From positions 80,351 through 144,350 of the forward strand of contig NMRB01000811.1 of NCBI GenBank assembly GCA_002633025.1: a stretch of 64,000 nucleotides of DNA, written 5' to 3'. Every line of letters begins with the position of its first letter. Position 1 is the stretch's first letter. Shown in pieces: positions 44,906 to 55,960 of the stretch. The translations under genes were made by a program, and so were the position numbers. A model generated the notes under the pieces. That model did not search any database and was not told where the DNA came from. It saw nothing but the letters and a program-made list of their open reading frames with translations. The stretch comes from Notospermus geniculatus (taxonomy: Eukaryota; Nemertea; Pilidiophora; Heteronemertea; Lineidae).

Positions 44906-45858
44906 TAATGTAAGGATCTCAACTTCAAAATGAATTGAGTGACGTTTTAGTCCCTAGGGACTAAAGCCAGACTAAAACCTGCAGAGATCAAATATTTGGA
45001 TTAAGGTTGCAGCTATGTTTGCTATTGCAGTTACAAGCCATAGCACTCCGAATAGCTGAAAACTTTGACAGTACACCTGCCTGTACTAGAGAGCCAATAC
45101 AGAGACATCATCGACTATAAAATAAAGACCAAGAACAGATTCCATGAATTTCAGGTTTTAACCAAGTTTTAGTCTGGGTTTTATTTAGGTTTTAACGAAG
45201 TTTTAATGAAGTCTTAATCTGAGGCAGGTTTTCATAGGAGTTCAGATTAAAGCCTACCAAGTGGGATAAAACTTCGATTATCTCAGTTTTAGCTTAGTCC
45301 AAATATTTCACCTCACCCACTGTGTCACACTTGTAAAACATTTGGTCGCAGGGAAGTGTGTCAGGCTCGTGCCTTCATCCTACAATGCAATGCTCACCAT
45401 CTTTTGCCCAAAGATGTCGCAATCTCTCCCAGATCCCGGCGCTACCATGCCAATTTCCCAGAAATCACGCTCCTGGGGAGAAAAAATTGGCGAGGCCAAC
45501 GGAATGCCGGTGAAGCATTTGGCTCAGTGCGGATGTATGCAACTGACAATGCGGTATAATATTCATACTGGGCAAGCCGTTTTGCTAGATCTCTCACTAT
45601 TGGCAGGATGTCATAACCGGAGGCAAAACATTTCGCGAAGCCTAGCGCCTGCGTGAAGACTCCCGCTGCGATTAGCTCTCACGGATATGTTAGTCGGACG
45701 CGAGTACAGAACGAGGTTGGACGGACATCACCAATGAGATTTAATTAATAACGTTTTAAGGTAATTTGATTGGCTGGTTTTTATGTGGCTTTGATCAATA
45801 CGTAATGATTTAAGGATCGCAGTGGGGGCAGGGAGGACGAACGATTGGACAGGAACTT

Positions 45859-45864
45859 TATAAA
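45859..45864 (+). promoter_or_regulatory. Possible TATA box for the 46141 exon
   Basis: TATAAA in TTTATAAAATTG, about 280 bp before the ATG at 46141. A second weaker candidate is near 45922. Only position and sequence support it. Confidence 0.25.
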
Positions 45865-46140
45865 ATTGCGAAAATTGGAAGTTCGTCGGGGAAAAAAGGC
45901 GTGACAGATAGGTTACACTCCTCTTTATAGCGTTATCGAAATTACCATTCATCTCGTGGAGAACTTTTTAAAAAGCTGACGGCATTCCTTCACGGCGGCA
46001 GAAGGAATTTTGTTGGGACTGAATTCGGCCGACATACAATTTATCAAAAATATTGGACTTCGGAAATTCTGTCGCTGCTTGGCAAACTACATACCAGAAA
46101 TTGCACTTTGGAAAAGGTTCTGACCGTGTCGGCAGCAAAA

Positions 46141-46318
46141 ATGTTGAGATTTTCATCGTTCGTGTTTCTCGTTGCTTTGTACTTATCTGATTTGTCATCA
46201 AAATCAAACGGAGTGCCGATCAAACGCCTGAAGGATTACCGACGCATGGCTGAAATACGGGCTGCAGGGGGTTTGAAATCCAAAGAGGCGGACGAAAAGC
46301 CAAAAGTAATTTGCAAGG
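46141..46318 (+). CDS. First coding exon of a secreted protein
   Basis: The ATG at 46141 opens a signal peptide (MLRFSSFVFLVALYLSDLSS), followed by a basic, helix-prone segment (IKRLKDYRRMAEIRAA) and a lysine-rich stretch ending KPKVICK. The donor G|GTGAGT follows at 46319 in phase 1, so the chain continues in an exon not found here. An in-frame ATG 11 codons upstream gives a poorer signal sequence. The single cysteine next to the splice site may open a disulfide domain. No family recognised. Confidence 0.5.
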
Positions 46319-46352
46319 GTGAGTTGAAATGAAACGTCTCCTTCTTGTATTA

Positions 46353-46501
46353 GGGAGGTTTAGAAATCAAACGATAAAGGTAAACTTTACGACAACGTTA
46401 TTTTTCATCCTACGCATTAACCAGATTTTATGTTGCATTTTCGGTACAAAAATAACGTTGTCGTTAACGTTTACGTTCATCGTTTGATTTCTAAACCTCC
46501 C
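46353..46501. mobile_element. GGGAGGTTTAGAAATC MITE in the putative first intron
   Basis: An intact 149-bp member flanked by TA, only 34 bp after the splice donor. 46502-47207 includes a hAT-like tip (CAGGGGCGTAGGTAG near 46909) but no gene. Confidence 0.88.
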
Positions 46502-47917
46502 TATTGTTAGTGTCCTCACGAAACGTTCGAATACGCTTAACGCACGTAGCCCTTGATGATTTTTTTAGCTTGGCAAATAAAAAAAAAATTGAAGCCAAAA
46601 CTGGGCTGAGGAACATGAACTACTGGGCGGATTTCAAGAAAGCTTTTTTCAAAATCTTACATCACCACTGAAGATGTGTTAACTGCTCTATGATATTCCA
46701 TTTTTGTCGGTCAAGCAGTCATTTGTCGAACAGCGCATGCGGGGGTGAGGGTGGGGCTAATTGACCCTACGATTAAAAGTCACCATGTGACGAAAAGTCA
46801 ACGTGGCTTAAACATTTTCGAGCGATTATATACGAGAATGTGCCTGTCCATTTCCCAGTTTTTAAACAGAAGTTGGGATTGTTAGACATTCCTTTCAAGT
46901 CACAACAGGGGCGTAGGTAGTGGGGGGTGGGGTGGGGCTAAGGGAGGCAAATGCCAGCAGAAAGGGACAAAACAAATGTTTGCTCTAAAGGGTCATTTCC
47001 CTCCTTCAAGCCAAGTTATTTGTAGTGTCAGATGTGGGGAAAATATATCTGAGAGGGTGAAGATTTTCATTTTTTTTCTGGGGGAAAAACTGACTGACAC
47101 ATTATCACTATGATTGCACTATATAGACCTCCAGTTGTCATCCTGAGGCCAAAAAGTGAACTTGGCCAAAACATTTTCCAGTAATTAACACCAAAGCCTG
47201 GTGTCGCCTCGATGCGATCACAAAGACATGAAGATGGTGGCAGCCGGACGCATACCTGGCAGCCTTCACGTCACTTACCCGTCAGGTGAAGGAACAAGGG
47301 TGATAAATAGCCAATCACATAAGAATTTATTAATTGGAACATTAATACAATATCAAAATGATGACGTGACGGTATTTTCGTTTGATCGATAAGTCTTCAT
47401 TTGTTAGTGTGCTTAGTGATTAGCATTATGATCTTGATTGTTCATACATTACTTAAAGTCCCAGTTGTGCCCACTTTTATAACTTAAAGCCTCACTGTAT
47501 TGAATTCAGAAAGTGCTTATGTACGTCCTCCGAAGTTAGTGTAGTGTAAAATGTACTATGCTGTATCTCAATACATTAGAGCTCTGCCTGCAGTTTTTTC
47601 AACGTGTGCTGAAAACTAGGGCTTGATTCTTTGAAGTACATATCAGGCAAGTATTTTGGGGACCTTCAAGAGGCTACGAGACCTATACCTGCACTCTCGT
47701 AACACATTGAAAATATCGCAAAATTCAATACTGTGAGGCTTTAAGAAAGTTAGGGAATATAATGCTGATCAAGGTGCTTTTTGTTTCATTGAAAAATTCC
47801 AAACTGGTTAAGAGTTATGACATCAATGGATTTGGCCAGAGGAAATATGTTAATGAATATCGACCCTGGGCCCATATTCATAAACGTACTTACATGTAAG
47901 TCAAAGGGCCGTATTTT

Positions 47918-48252
47918 AGAACCTTCCATAATAACATTAAGGTCCACCTGAAATCTATTGTTCTCGGTGGTTTTACAATAGACTTAAAGGACCACAGTAT
48001 TGCTTCCCAATCTTGCGTTACACCTACCAGCGTTAAGGGAGACCTCTATTGACGACTTGGTAAACTACGCATGCTACTACGTGCATTGTAGTGTAATCAT
48101 ACATTCTCCAACACTGGGGCGAAAGGCTTAACTACAGTATTGGAGAACGGGTACCGGTGGCGCCGGCTGTCGACAGAAAGTGGCAATACCGTGGTGCTTT
48201 AAGGTCGACCTTAACGTTAAGGAACGTTCTAAACTACGAGCCAAAGTGTGAT
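47918..48252. mobile_element. Hairpin MITE (GTATTTTAGAACSTTCC ends) with nested insertion
   Basis: GGCCGTATTTTAGAACCTTCC and GGAACGTTCTAAACTACG face each other, with CATTAAGGTC inner arms. The copy in the partner segment (about 55178-55290) is uninterrupted. Confidence 0.7.
47988..48198. mobile_element. 211-bp MITE with TTAA target, copy C only
   Basis: AGGACCACAGTATTGC and GCAATACCGTGGTGCT are TIRs flanked by TTAA (47984-47987 and 48199-48202). The partner shows the empty TTAA at 55250-55253. Confidence 0.92.
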
Positions 48253-48544
48253 ACTTATCTTTTGTGTTGAACAAAGAATAAGTGTCACACTTAGACTTAA
48301 CTAGTTTTATGAATATGGGGCCGTGAGGCTTCATCTAGAATATGGGCCATTGTCTGCATTGTTTCGATTAATACATGACGTCGGAGACTGAGACCCAGAC
48401 GTGATGGACGAGTGCCCTTGGAATGACTGACGTACCTTCCGACAAGCTTTTCAATGATACACATGAATGCTTCTAATTGGTTATCCAAAAAGAATGTAAG
48501 TTATCCATAAATACAGCACAAAGGCGACACACAAAATATGATAT

Positions 48545-48680
48545 AAAAGCAGAGGTCGTCCTCCAGCGTTTTTTTGCAAATTTTCGACCCCAACCGGGGT
48601 CTTCTTCAGGCAGGCACTTTCTTGCAAAATACTACAAATAGTATTTTATAAGAAAATGGTAGTATTTTGCAAGAAAAATT
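48545..48680. repeat. Truncated palindrome with one hammerhead-like core
   Basis: The left arm (CCTCCAGCG, GCAAATTTTCGACCCCAAC, CTTCTTCAGGCAGGCACTTT) matches 55750-55870. The right arm is missing because sequence equivalent to about 55880-56400 is deleted here. Confidence 0.75.
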
Positions 48681-48952
48681 TCAGCACTATGATATATACT
48701 AAAGAAGCTTTGCTTATGACCAGTAAGCACATAGCCTTCGGGCCTTTCCTTTTGCTTTCCTTTTGTTGTAGGTCTATAGACTTCATAACCTATTGTATTG
48801 TAACGGAACAGGGTGGGTATGTAAGCAGGATGTTTGGTTTCTTCTTCGATACTAGTTTTTTTCCCCGATGTGGCAAAATACCGTTTCGTCTTCGTCAACA
48901 AGCCTTAGTACCAGATGAAAAAGTGCAGGGCTGCCTGGTGTGATCTTTTTCC

Positions 48953-49217
48953 ATCAGGCCAGATAAAAAAAATACTTGTTTAGCGTCCTGGCACTTTAGT
49001 TTTTCAAAGTCGGGAGGGAGGTTTTTTATTTTTATATTTAGTAGCTTTTAGCTGAAAAGGTACATGTAGGTCAATAAAACAAATCAAAAAAAATTTAAAT
49101 TTCAAATTTTAGAGTTGGCAATTTTTTAATCGAAAATGCATTACAAAAAATTCAGGGGTCTTGGCGTTTTTCAGGTCGGGAGGGGACGCTAAACAAGTAT
49201 TTTTTTATGTGGCCTTA
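48953..49217. mobile_element. MITE with ACTTGTTTAGCGTCC ends (copy C)
   Basis: The left CAGGCCAGATAAAAAAAATA and right TATTTTTTTATGTGGCCTTA, then ACTTGTTTAGCGTCC and GGACGCTAAACAAGT, are TIRs. The partner is 56678-56936. Confidence 0.82.
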
Positions 49218-49492
49218 GGGGCTTAAAAATCCGTTTACCATGCAGACTGGGCCCCGTCTTTGCCACTGCACTCCCGCGGCGCACAATCTCCCTGCAGTTG
49301 ATATTCTAAATTCTTGATTATAGATGTTGATCAGGACATTTCTTAATTTTGTTGAGTCCCTTTTCCGGTTCGCAACCCCCACCCCGTCGGCCTAAGTTGC
49401 GGTTTCCTAGGGCCAGAGGTGTTAGGTGGAGCAATTTGAGACGCGGAACCAACACATCGAAGGGGGCCAGATTGCTTTCATCCTGAAGGATG

Positions 49493-49758
49493 GAGGAGCC
49501 ACGGTGGTGTAGTGGTTCGGGCCTCCGACTAGCGGTTAGAGAGGGTCCCGGGTTCGAATCCCACTGGGCGTGAGACTTTGGGCAAGTCTCTTTGCCTCAC
49601 TGGCCCCTCTCCACCCAGGTGTATAAATGGGTACCGGTCGGAAATGCTCAGATTGTAGCGCTGAATGAGCAGCTCATCTGAGTTCTACTGAAAGGTTTCA
49701 AGATAGACTGGGGGTAAAGTGTAAAGTCGGATGACACCTCTACCGTTGTTGATATCAG
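49493..49758 (+). mobile_element. tRNA-derived SINE, family 3 (near full length)
   Basis: A box TGGTGTAGTGG (49505-49515) and B box GGTTCGAATCC (49551-49561) head a body with CTTTGGGCAAGTCTCTTTGC and GGTGTATAAATGGGTACC, a layout common to many animal SINEs. The tail holds ATCTGAGTTCTACTGAAAGG and GTCGGATGACACCTCTACCG. The partner segment keeps only a tail remnant near 56950-57000. Confidence 0.88.
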
Positions 49759-49762
49759 ACTA

Positions 49763-49910
49763 GGGAGTTTAAGAAATCAAACGATAAACGTTAACTTTAC
49801 GACAACGTTATTTTTCATACTACGAATTCACCATATAATATGTTGTATTTTCGGTACAAAAAATAACGTTGTCGTAAAGTTAACGTTTATCGTTTTTTTT
49901 CCTAAACTCC
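49763..49910. mobile_element. GGGAG-family MITE, copy C only
   Basis: A diverged member (GGGAGTTTAAGAAATCAAAC). The partner shows the empty site at CAGACTATAATTT near 57003. Confidence 0.85.
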
Positions 49911-50289
49911 CTACTATAATTTATAAACCCAGACTTTAACTTTTAACTTTAACATTGCATTCTTCCTTAACTTTCATTTTCTGATTCTGATGGACAATGA
50001 GAAATGAACAATGAAAAGTGAGTAGGATAGTCTATTTCTGTGTAACGGCCATAGGAACTAATTGCTCGGTACCGAACACGTGTCGTGCACAAACAATCGT
50101 GTTAACACCCAGGCGGAACTTGCAAATCAACGTAACGTTTGAAGAAGCCGCAAATACTGTACAGATGGGGAAGTCACGGTGTTCACATTTTGACTTCAAT
50201 GGATGACGTATAGTTTCGTAGTTTTTTTCTAAGGTGGCACGTGATTTATAAGACTCCTTAATATAATTGTGATACACAAAAACCGCTTT

Positions 50290-50483
50290 TCTGGGGAGGG
50301 CCAAAGGGCAGCTATATTCGACACTGCCATGACCATCTCGCTCAGTGAGTGTTCTGGAACTGGCAAGAGACCATCAGTCGCCAAGGCCAGACGCTGCTGG
50401 ACATGAAGACTCTGGCAAGGTCGCAAAAGTGCAACAACTGCATGCACAGCAAGCGACAAGAGTCTCAAAGACCGTCTTTCGCC
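50290..50483 (-). repeat. Diverged dispersed repeat, inverse to 20905-21130
   Basis: See 20905. The partner segment lacks it, so it is a private part of copy C. A TACATGTACATGTA microsatellite follows at 50650-50671. Confidence 0.45.
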
Positions 50484-51660
50484 CCTACTCTAACTGGATT
50501 GCATGACCTGGGCAGTATGGGATTCCGGGGGCACAAAAACATGACCAAGGAATCCAAGAGACGAAACTGGAATGGTAGTCAGACGCTTAATACCATTCAG
50601 TGGCCGCTACTCTGGTCAAGGGGGCCATGGGCAAAAAAATTTAGGTAAAATACATGTACATGTACATGTAATTGTCTGAGAGGATGCGTTTGGTAGTGTT
50701 ATACGCTTGGACAGTGAATGGCAACGACGTCATGTGGGAGAACTAGTAGGCCACCATCTTTGTTGGAATGGCTCAGATTCCGAAGACTGACTGAAGAATC
50801 TATATAATAATGCTGGAAGTCGGCTCAATAAAGCCACCCTTAGAAGCTTTGTTTTGCCTCGAAATTCGGCGTGATAATAGAGGACACCATATCCTGATGC
50901 AACGGGTGGTTTAATTTGCGAAGAGGACTTTGTTCTGGTAGCAATTTACTTTTTTAACGGTGTTGTTCGATTGCTTTCAAAATTCTCCCTACCGCACACC
51001 GTGTTGCACCAATTCCAGCCATGCCGTGCATTTCAGCATCGGCCAAAATCAGAATCGCCGATTGCCACGGGTTCTTGCTAGTCCAATACAATGTCCATCC
51101 GTCGCTGTTCACAGAAAGGCTATAAACCGACGTAATCGCAGGCTGAAGGAAAGTTTTCGGAGTTTGCTCCGCTGCCGAGTGTGGGCGGTAAACTCTTGCT
51201 CTAGGCTTGACCGTTCTGTCTCAAATTGGCCTTGTATCATATTTACTACAAAGCATCGTGTAGGAGTCGGTAACAAGCATGATGAAAACATCACGTTTTA
51301 CCCTTTTGAGCACTACACAAAGAATTTAATTGAATAAAGAATAACATCGTCAAACGGCCATGACATTTTACTAAAAGCGAAATTAGTTGTAATTCAAAAC
51401 GCAAAGAAACGTTGTGTTCAGTTACGTGTAAACTTTTTTTTTCATTCGCACGTTTTTAAGTTTCCGGATGCAACACACCCTAAGATCATGCCACCCAGTG
51501 CCAATGCCAACGTCAAACAGGGGTAAAAAGAAAGTTAATTAGCAAGTGAATGTCGATAGCTCCGCAGGATGAAAGCATCAATATGAGGGAACAACAAAAT
51601 GATGATTCACGAATTTCTTTTTTTGGATAGTGCATGCACATCCTGCGCTACTAACTTTCA

Positions 51661-51848
51661 ANTATACGCGTATATATGGCGTATATATGCCGTACGTATG
51701 CCATACGTACGGCGTATACTCGGCGGACATTATTTTTCCGCACGTAAGCCATACGTACACCGGACGTCCAGAGGATGATCCATTGTACTATACGGTGGAT
51801 ATAAAAGTAGCTGTACGTCCGCCGTATGTACGTCATTTTGTCTGTGTA
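51661..51848. repeat. TACGTA / GCGTATA-rich tract replacing partner sequence
   Basis: Dense palindromic words (GCGTATATATGGC, GCCGTACGTATGCC, CATACGTACGG) fill a stretch with no counterpart in copy D, which has unrelated sequence between CTAACTTTCAA and GTAGGTCAGGCTTCG. One undetermined base lies at its left edge. Confidence 0.6.
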
Positions 51849-52506
51849 GGTCAGGCTTCGAGGTGATACGTTTGGGCCACCAGGAAGCCTTTTCCCCATA
51901 CCTCATGGATCGCACGGGTAGGACCTCTGCGATGTACGCATCGACCAACCCGTTCCTAGATTTGAATACGAGAAGTCAATCTCAATTGCAGCATAAAGGA
52001 ATCAAACATAAAGGTTTAACTGCGAACGATGAACTAACTGAGGGATAGACTTCGTGTGTTGCCACCAGATGACGCTCACTGCCTGAATTTTGGCTTTAAT
52101 TAACAGGCAGGAGCTTCAACTTTTTTGTGGTGGTGGGGGCACGTTAACCTGTCAACTTGGTGCCTTGAATTCCATTTCTGAGGAAAACATAGCTATTATC
52201 GGCACCATTAGTGTTCCGTGTGCAAATGTACGTTAGCCTATTCAAATGTACACAGATGACCCTGCCACATCATCGTTCGTGGGGTTCTCATGAATTCAAT
52301 CAGTTGTATCATTAGATCAACTAGTCGGAATTCAACATAATTTGCAGTAAACATGCAGAAGGATCTTGCCAATCATATGAAAGAGTCAGAATGAAAATCT
52401 GTTGAAGTTTAAAGGGATACTGTCCACATTTTTATAAAATGCCAAAATTGTAAGTTGAACCTTTATGTTTGATTCCTTTATGATTGTAGTACATGTTGGC
52501 AATCTA

Positions 52507-52904
52507 GCGTCCAATGGAAATACATGTACCTAGTATGTCACATTTTGTTGTTTTCGAGAAAAATGGGTTTATGTGGAATGACAACTTGGAAGAGTTTTGT
52601 TGTGGAAAACACTCCTAATTAAAAATATGTCATACAACAGGATTAAATGCAATTTGCTATGTTTTACCTCTGATTTCATGCTGAATTTGCAAAGGTAAAA
52701 ACGTAGTACAATGTAAGTCACATGCAATTCTGATGACTTAGACGTAAAAACCGAGTAAGTGCACCACTGTCTTTCCTAGGCTTTGGCGAACATTTTGCAA
52801 ACAAAAACTGTTTATTATGACGAAACAATACCTAGTAAGTACGAATTTGGCCTTAACTCATTTTTTCCAAAAATGTGACTTACTAGGTATTTCCATTGGA
52901 CGCT
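52507..52904. mobile_element. GCGTCCAATGGAAATACCT MITE, copy 1
   Basis: GCGTCCAATGGAAATAC and its complement GTATTTCCATTGGACGC lie between TA dinucleotides. Inner words ACCTAGTAAGT and CCAAAAATGTGACTTACTAGG pair again. Copies at 59870-60250 and 62971-63353. Confidence 0.88.
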
Positions 52905-53545
52905 AGCAATCCTTTCACGAATAGGCAACAGATGTCCCGGTTATCGAATATCTTCGCCCATACATTTTCTGTGCGAACGAGGGGAATCAATGGAAACGTA
53001 CTCACATTGCATCAGATTTCTTATTGATTCAAGTCGTCCGCTGAGAGGTCGGAAAATGTCCCGCTCCTGTTACGAGATTATGTACCATCTGACTCGTTCA
53101 AGATGTTTTTTTTCGACAAAACCATTAAGAAGGCTGCAAAGAGAAATTAAAGTTGAAAATCAATTTAAAATAAAAATCAAATTGATGCTTGAGACCTTGT
53201 GATAAGATGGAGTTGTTTGGACGAATTCAGGTGATTAACTAAAGCTCGCCGATAAAATGTTGATAAGCATCGTGCTGTCTACCAGCTGCTCCGCCAGCTG
53301 TCGGAGTTTTTGAGTCCACGATATATTCTCATTTCGAGGCAGCATGTCAAGTCCCGTAACATTAGGTACCGGGAGGCAGCAGTACCAGTACGTAGGCCCA
53401 CTCAGGAAATTAAACTCTTGACGTCACTGGCAGAATTCCTCCAAAAATGGCGGCCAATACTGGTCCTACCAAACAAGCCACGACTGCAGCGCGCAGGTTG
53501 GTAGGATCAGGTACTAGTCTAGAACAGGGGCCGACGCCACGACAT

Positions 53546-53759
53546 AATGCCCCCGACTTTTTCGGAAGTCGGGGGCATAAAAAGGTTCTAAAAGCGTTCT
53601 TTGGCTGTCACTGTGGGGAGAACCCTCTAAAAGGGTTCTATACATGTACCTTTAAGGGTTCTTTGTGGACCTATAGCGTTCTATATAGAACACTTTTAGA
53701 GTGTTCTCCCACAGTGACAGCCAAAGAACCCTTTTAGAACCTTTTTTCCTTAGAGTGTA
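53546..53759. mobile_element. Hairpin next to a truncated AGAACC MITE
   Basis: ATGCCCCCGACTT and AAGTCGGGGGCAT (53546-53578) form a hairpin. It is followed by an AGAACC element whose right tip CCTTAGAGTG-TA matches 38876. Arms around GTTCTTTGGCTGTCACTGTGG fold on themselves. Just beyond the end of copy C. Confidence 0.7.
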
Positions 53760-54424
53760 CTTGGTTCTACTTTGGGTCCTCCTGACTCATGACGCTTATC
53801 ATCAGTAGGCTATACTATAAGCATTTGCCATGGGTACTTTATACCCAGATGCATAAAGGAACACGTGGGAAATGGGCTTAAAAACTTGGACAAGGAGTTT
53901 ACTTGTTTTTACAGTGCATTCAAACATAGCGATGCAATTATAGCAGACTATTGCCCCGGACTTGCATTCCAATCAATCAATCAATCATAAAACGCGTCGT
54001 GGTCCAAGGACTTTCTCCTCTGGTATACTGAAAATCTCGATGCGATCACAGAGACATGAAGATGGTGGCAGCCGGACGCATACCTGGCAGACTTCACGTC
54101 ATTTCCCCGTCAGGTGAAGGAACGAGGGTGATAAATAGCCAATCACATAAGAATTTATTAATTGGAACATTAATACAATATCAAAATGATGACGTGACGG
54201 TATTTTCGTTTGATCGATAAGTCTTCATTTGTTAGTTTGCTTAGTGATTAACATTATGATCTTGATTGTTCATACATTACTTAAAGTCCCTGTTGCGCCT
54301 ACTTTTTACAACTTCAGAAAGTAATAGGGGATATAATGCTGATCAAGGTGCTTTTTGTTTCATTGAAAAATTCCAACTGGTTAAGAGTTATGAAAGATAC
54401 AGAATAGCACAAAATTGACACACA

Positions 54425-54630
54425 AAATGATAATAAGCAAGAAGTCAATCTCCAGAATTCACGGATTTTCGACCCCAACCGGGGTCTTTTTCAAGTGGAA
54501 CTTTACAATCTGAAACTCTAGAAAAGACTCTTTTCTGAGTGTCAGATTGTAAAGTTCCACTTGAAAAAGACCCCGGTTGGGGTCGAAAATTCGTGAATTC
54601 TGGAGATTGACTTCTTGCTTATTATCGTTA
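54425..54630. repeat. Near-perfect palindrome with two hammerhead-like cores
   Basis: The arms match 32640-32886, but the centre is short. On the plus strand TCCA (54556-54559) can pair with TGGA (54601-54604), GACCCC with GGGGTC, and AATTC with GAATT, leaving C54600 next to the junction. Confidence 0.85.
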
Positions 54631-54716
54631 AGAGTTATGACATATTCAATGGATTTGGCCAGAGGAAAATATGTTTATGAATATCGGCCCTGGGCCCATA
54701 TTCATAAACATACTTA

Positions 54717-55165
54717 CCGTAGAGTCGGTTCTATAACATCAATGCATTATATGCCGAAGTCCCGCCCCAGTTCATTACTATGTCAGAGCCCGGTTTCCCG
54801 CCTGCAATGATCGACCAATGGCGCACAGAAGAAGGCCTAGTCAGTTTCTTGCGAATCTCGGCCCGAGGTGTTGGGATATCACTAGGCCTATGAAGTCGGT
54901 CAAATGCCGCAGTATACAACTTGTATCAATAAAGAATCCAAAGCTTTTGTCAACCACTAACAACAAAGCCGTGGAATTCTTGAATGCATGGTGAAATTGA
55001 TCTCTATTCCATGAAACCACAAATCCGTAAATAGCGCCCAGCACTGACGGCCTATTCAAATCCCCGTCACGAATGTCAGTCTTGACCAACATGTGACCAG
55101 TACGTAGTAAAATAGGCGTTGCTAATCTTGAATTTTGGATTGATGTTATAGAACCGACTCTACGG
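54717..55165. mobile_element. 449-bp TIR element, TA target, copy D only
   Basis: CCGTAGAGTCGGTTCTATAA and its complement TTATAGAACCGACTCTACGG are flanked by TA (54715-54716 and 55166-55167). Copy C has no insertion at the matching place near 47890. A minus-strand open frame overlaps its right side but has no recognisable motif. Confidence 0.88.
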
Positions 55166-55544
55166 TATGTCAAAGGGCCGTATTTTAGAACGTTCCTTAA
55201 CATTAAGGTCCACCTGAAATCTATTGTTCTCGATGGTTTTACAATAGACTTAAGGTCGACCTTAACGTTAAGGAACGTTCTAAAATACGAGCCAAAGTGT
55301 GATACTTATCGTTTGTGTTGAACAAAGAATAAGTGTCACACTTAGACTTAAGTAGTTTTATGAATATGGGGCCGTGAGAATGGGCCATTGTCTGCAGTGC
55401 ATTGTTTCGATTAATACATGACGTCGGAGATTGACACCCAGACGTGATGGACGAGGGTGCCCTTGAAATGACTGACGTACCTTCCGACAAGCTTTCCAAT
55501 GATACACATGAATCCTTCTAATTGGTTATCCAAAAAGAATGTAA

Positions 55545-55683
55545 AGATGGGGATTTGGCCTAGTGGTTTAAGGCGTGCTGCCCCTTAGTGCTGGCGATTG
55601 ATGCCTTATGCGAGGGTCCGTGGGTTCTAATCTGGTAGGAAGCAATGTCTTTCACCTTAGAGGCCCGACTTATATTTCATATT
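55545..55683 (+). mobile_element. tRNA-derived SINE, family 4, with 14-bp target duplication
   Basis: TTGGCCTAGTGGTTTAAGGC is A-box-like; the B box has decayed to GGTTCTAATCT. CAAAAAGAATGTAA flanks both sides (55531-55544 and 55684-55697), and copy C has it once at 48486-48499. Confidence 0.9.
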
Positions 55684-55749
55684 CAAAAAGAATGTAAGAT
55701 ATCCATAAATACAGCACAAAGGCAACACACAAAATATTATGATATAAAA

Positions 55750-55960
55750 GCAGAGGTCGTCCTCCAGCGTTTTTTTGCAAATTTTCGACCCAACCGGGGT
55801 CTTCTTCAGGCAGGCGCTTTCTTGCAAAATACTACAAATAGTATTTTATAAGAAAATGGTAGTATTTTGCAAGAAAGTGCATGCCTGAAGAAGACCCCGG
55901 TTGGGGTCGAAAATTTGCAAAAAAAAACGCTGGAGGACGACCTCTGCTTTTATACCAAAA
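55750..55960. repeat. Near-perfect palindrome with two hammerhead-like cores
   Basis: The outer arms AAAAGCAGAGGTCGTCCTCC pair with their complement. The centre is CAAAATACTACAAATAGT facing ACTAATTTTC-like sequence. The plus-strand core CTGAAGA is at 55885-55891. Confidence 0.85.

Larger units (their letters stand above)
47208..53533. repeat. Segmental duplication 2, copy C
   Basis: From CTCGATGCGATCACA to GAACAGGGGCCG this is collinear with 54036-60874. No conserved frame stands out in both copies. Private insertions: 47988-48198, 49763-49910 and the block about 49225-49730. Confidence 0.88.

Noticed and set aside
45342-45656. 104-codon plus-strand frame as an exon
   Set aside because: Composition is unremarkable, a second frame is also open, and no splice signals or homologous copy support it.
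49493-49565. Possible genuine tRNA gene
   Set aside because: A and B boxes are good, but the acceptor-stem ends do not pair and a SINE body follows directly.
54841-55203. 120-codon minus-strand frame inside a TIR element
   Set aside because: It runs across the element boundary, contains TIR sequence and has no recognisable motif.
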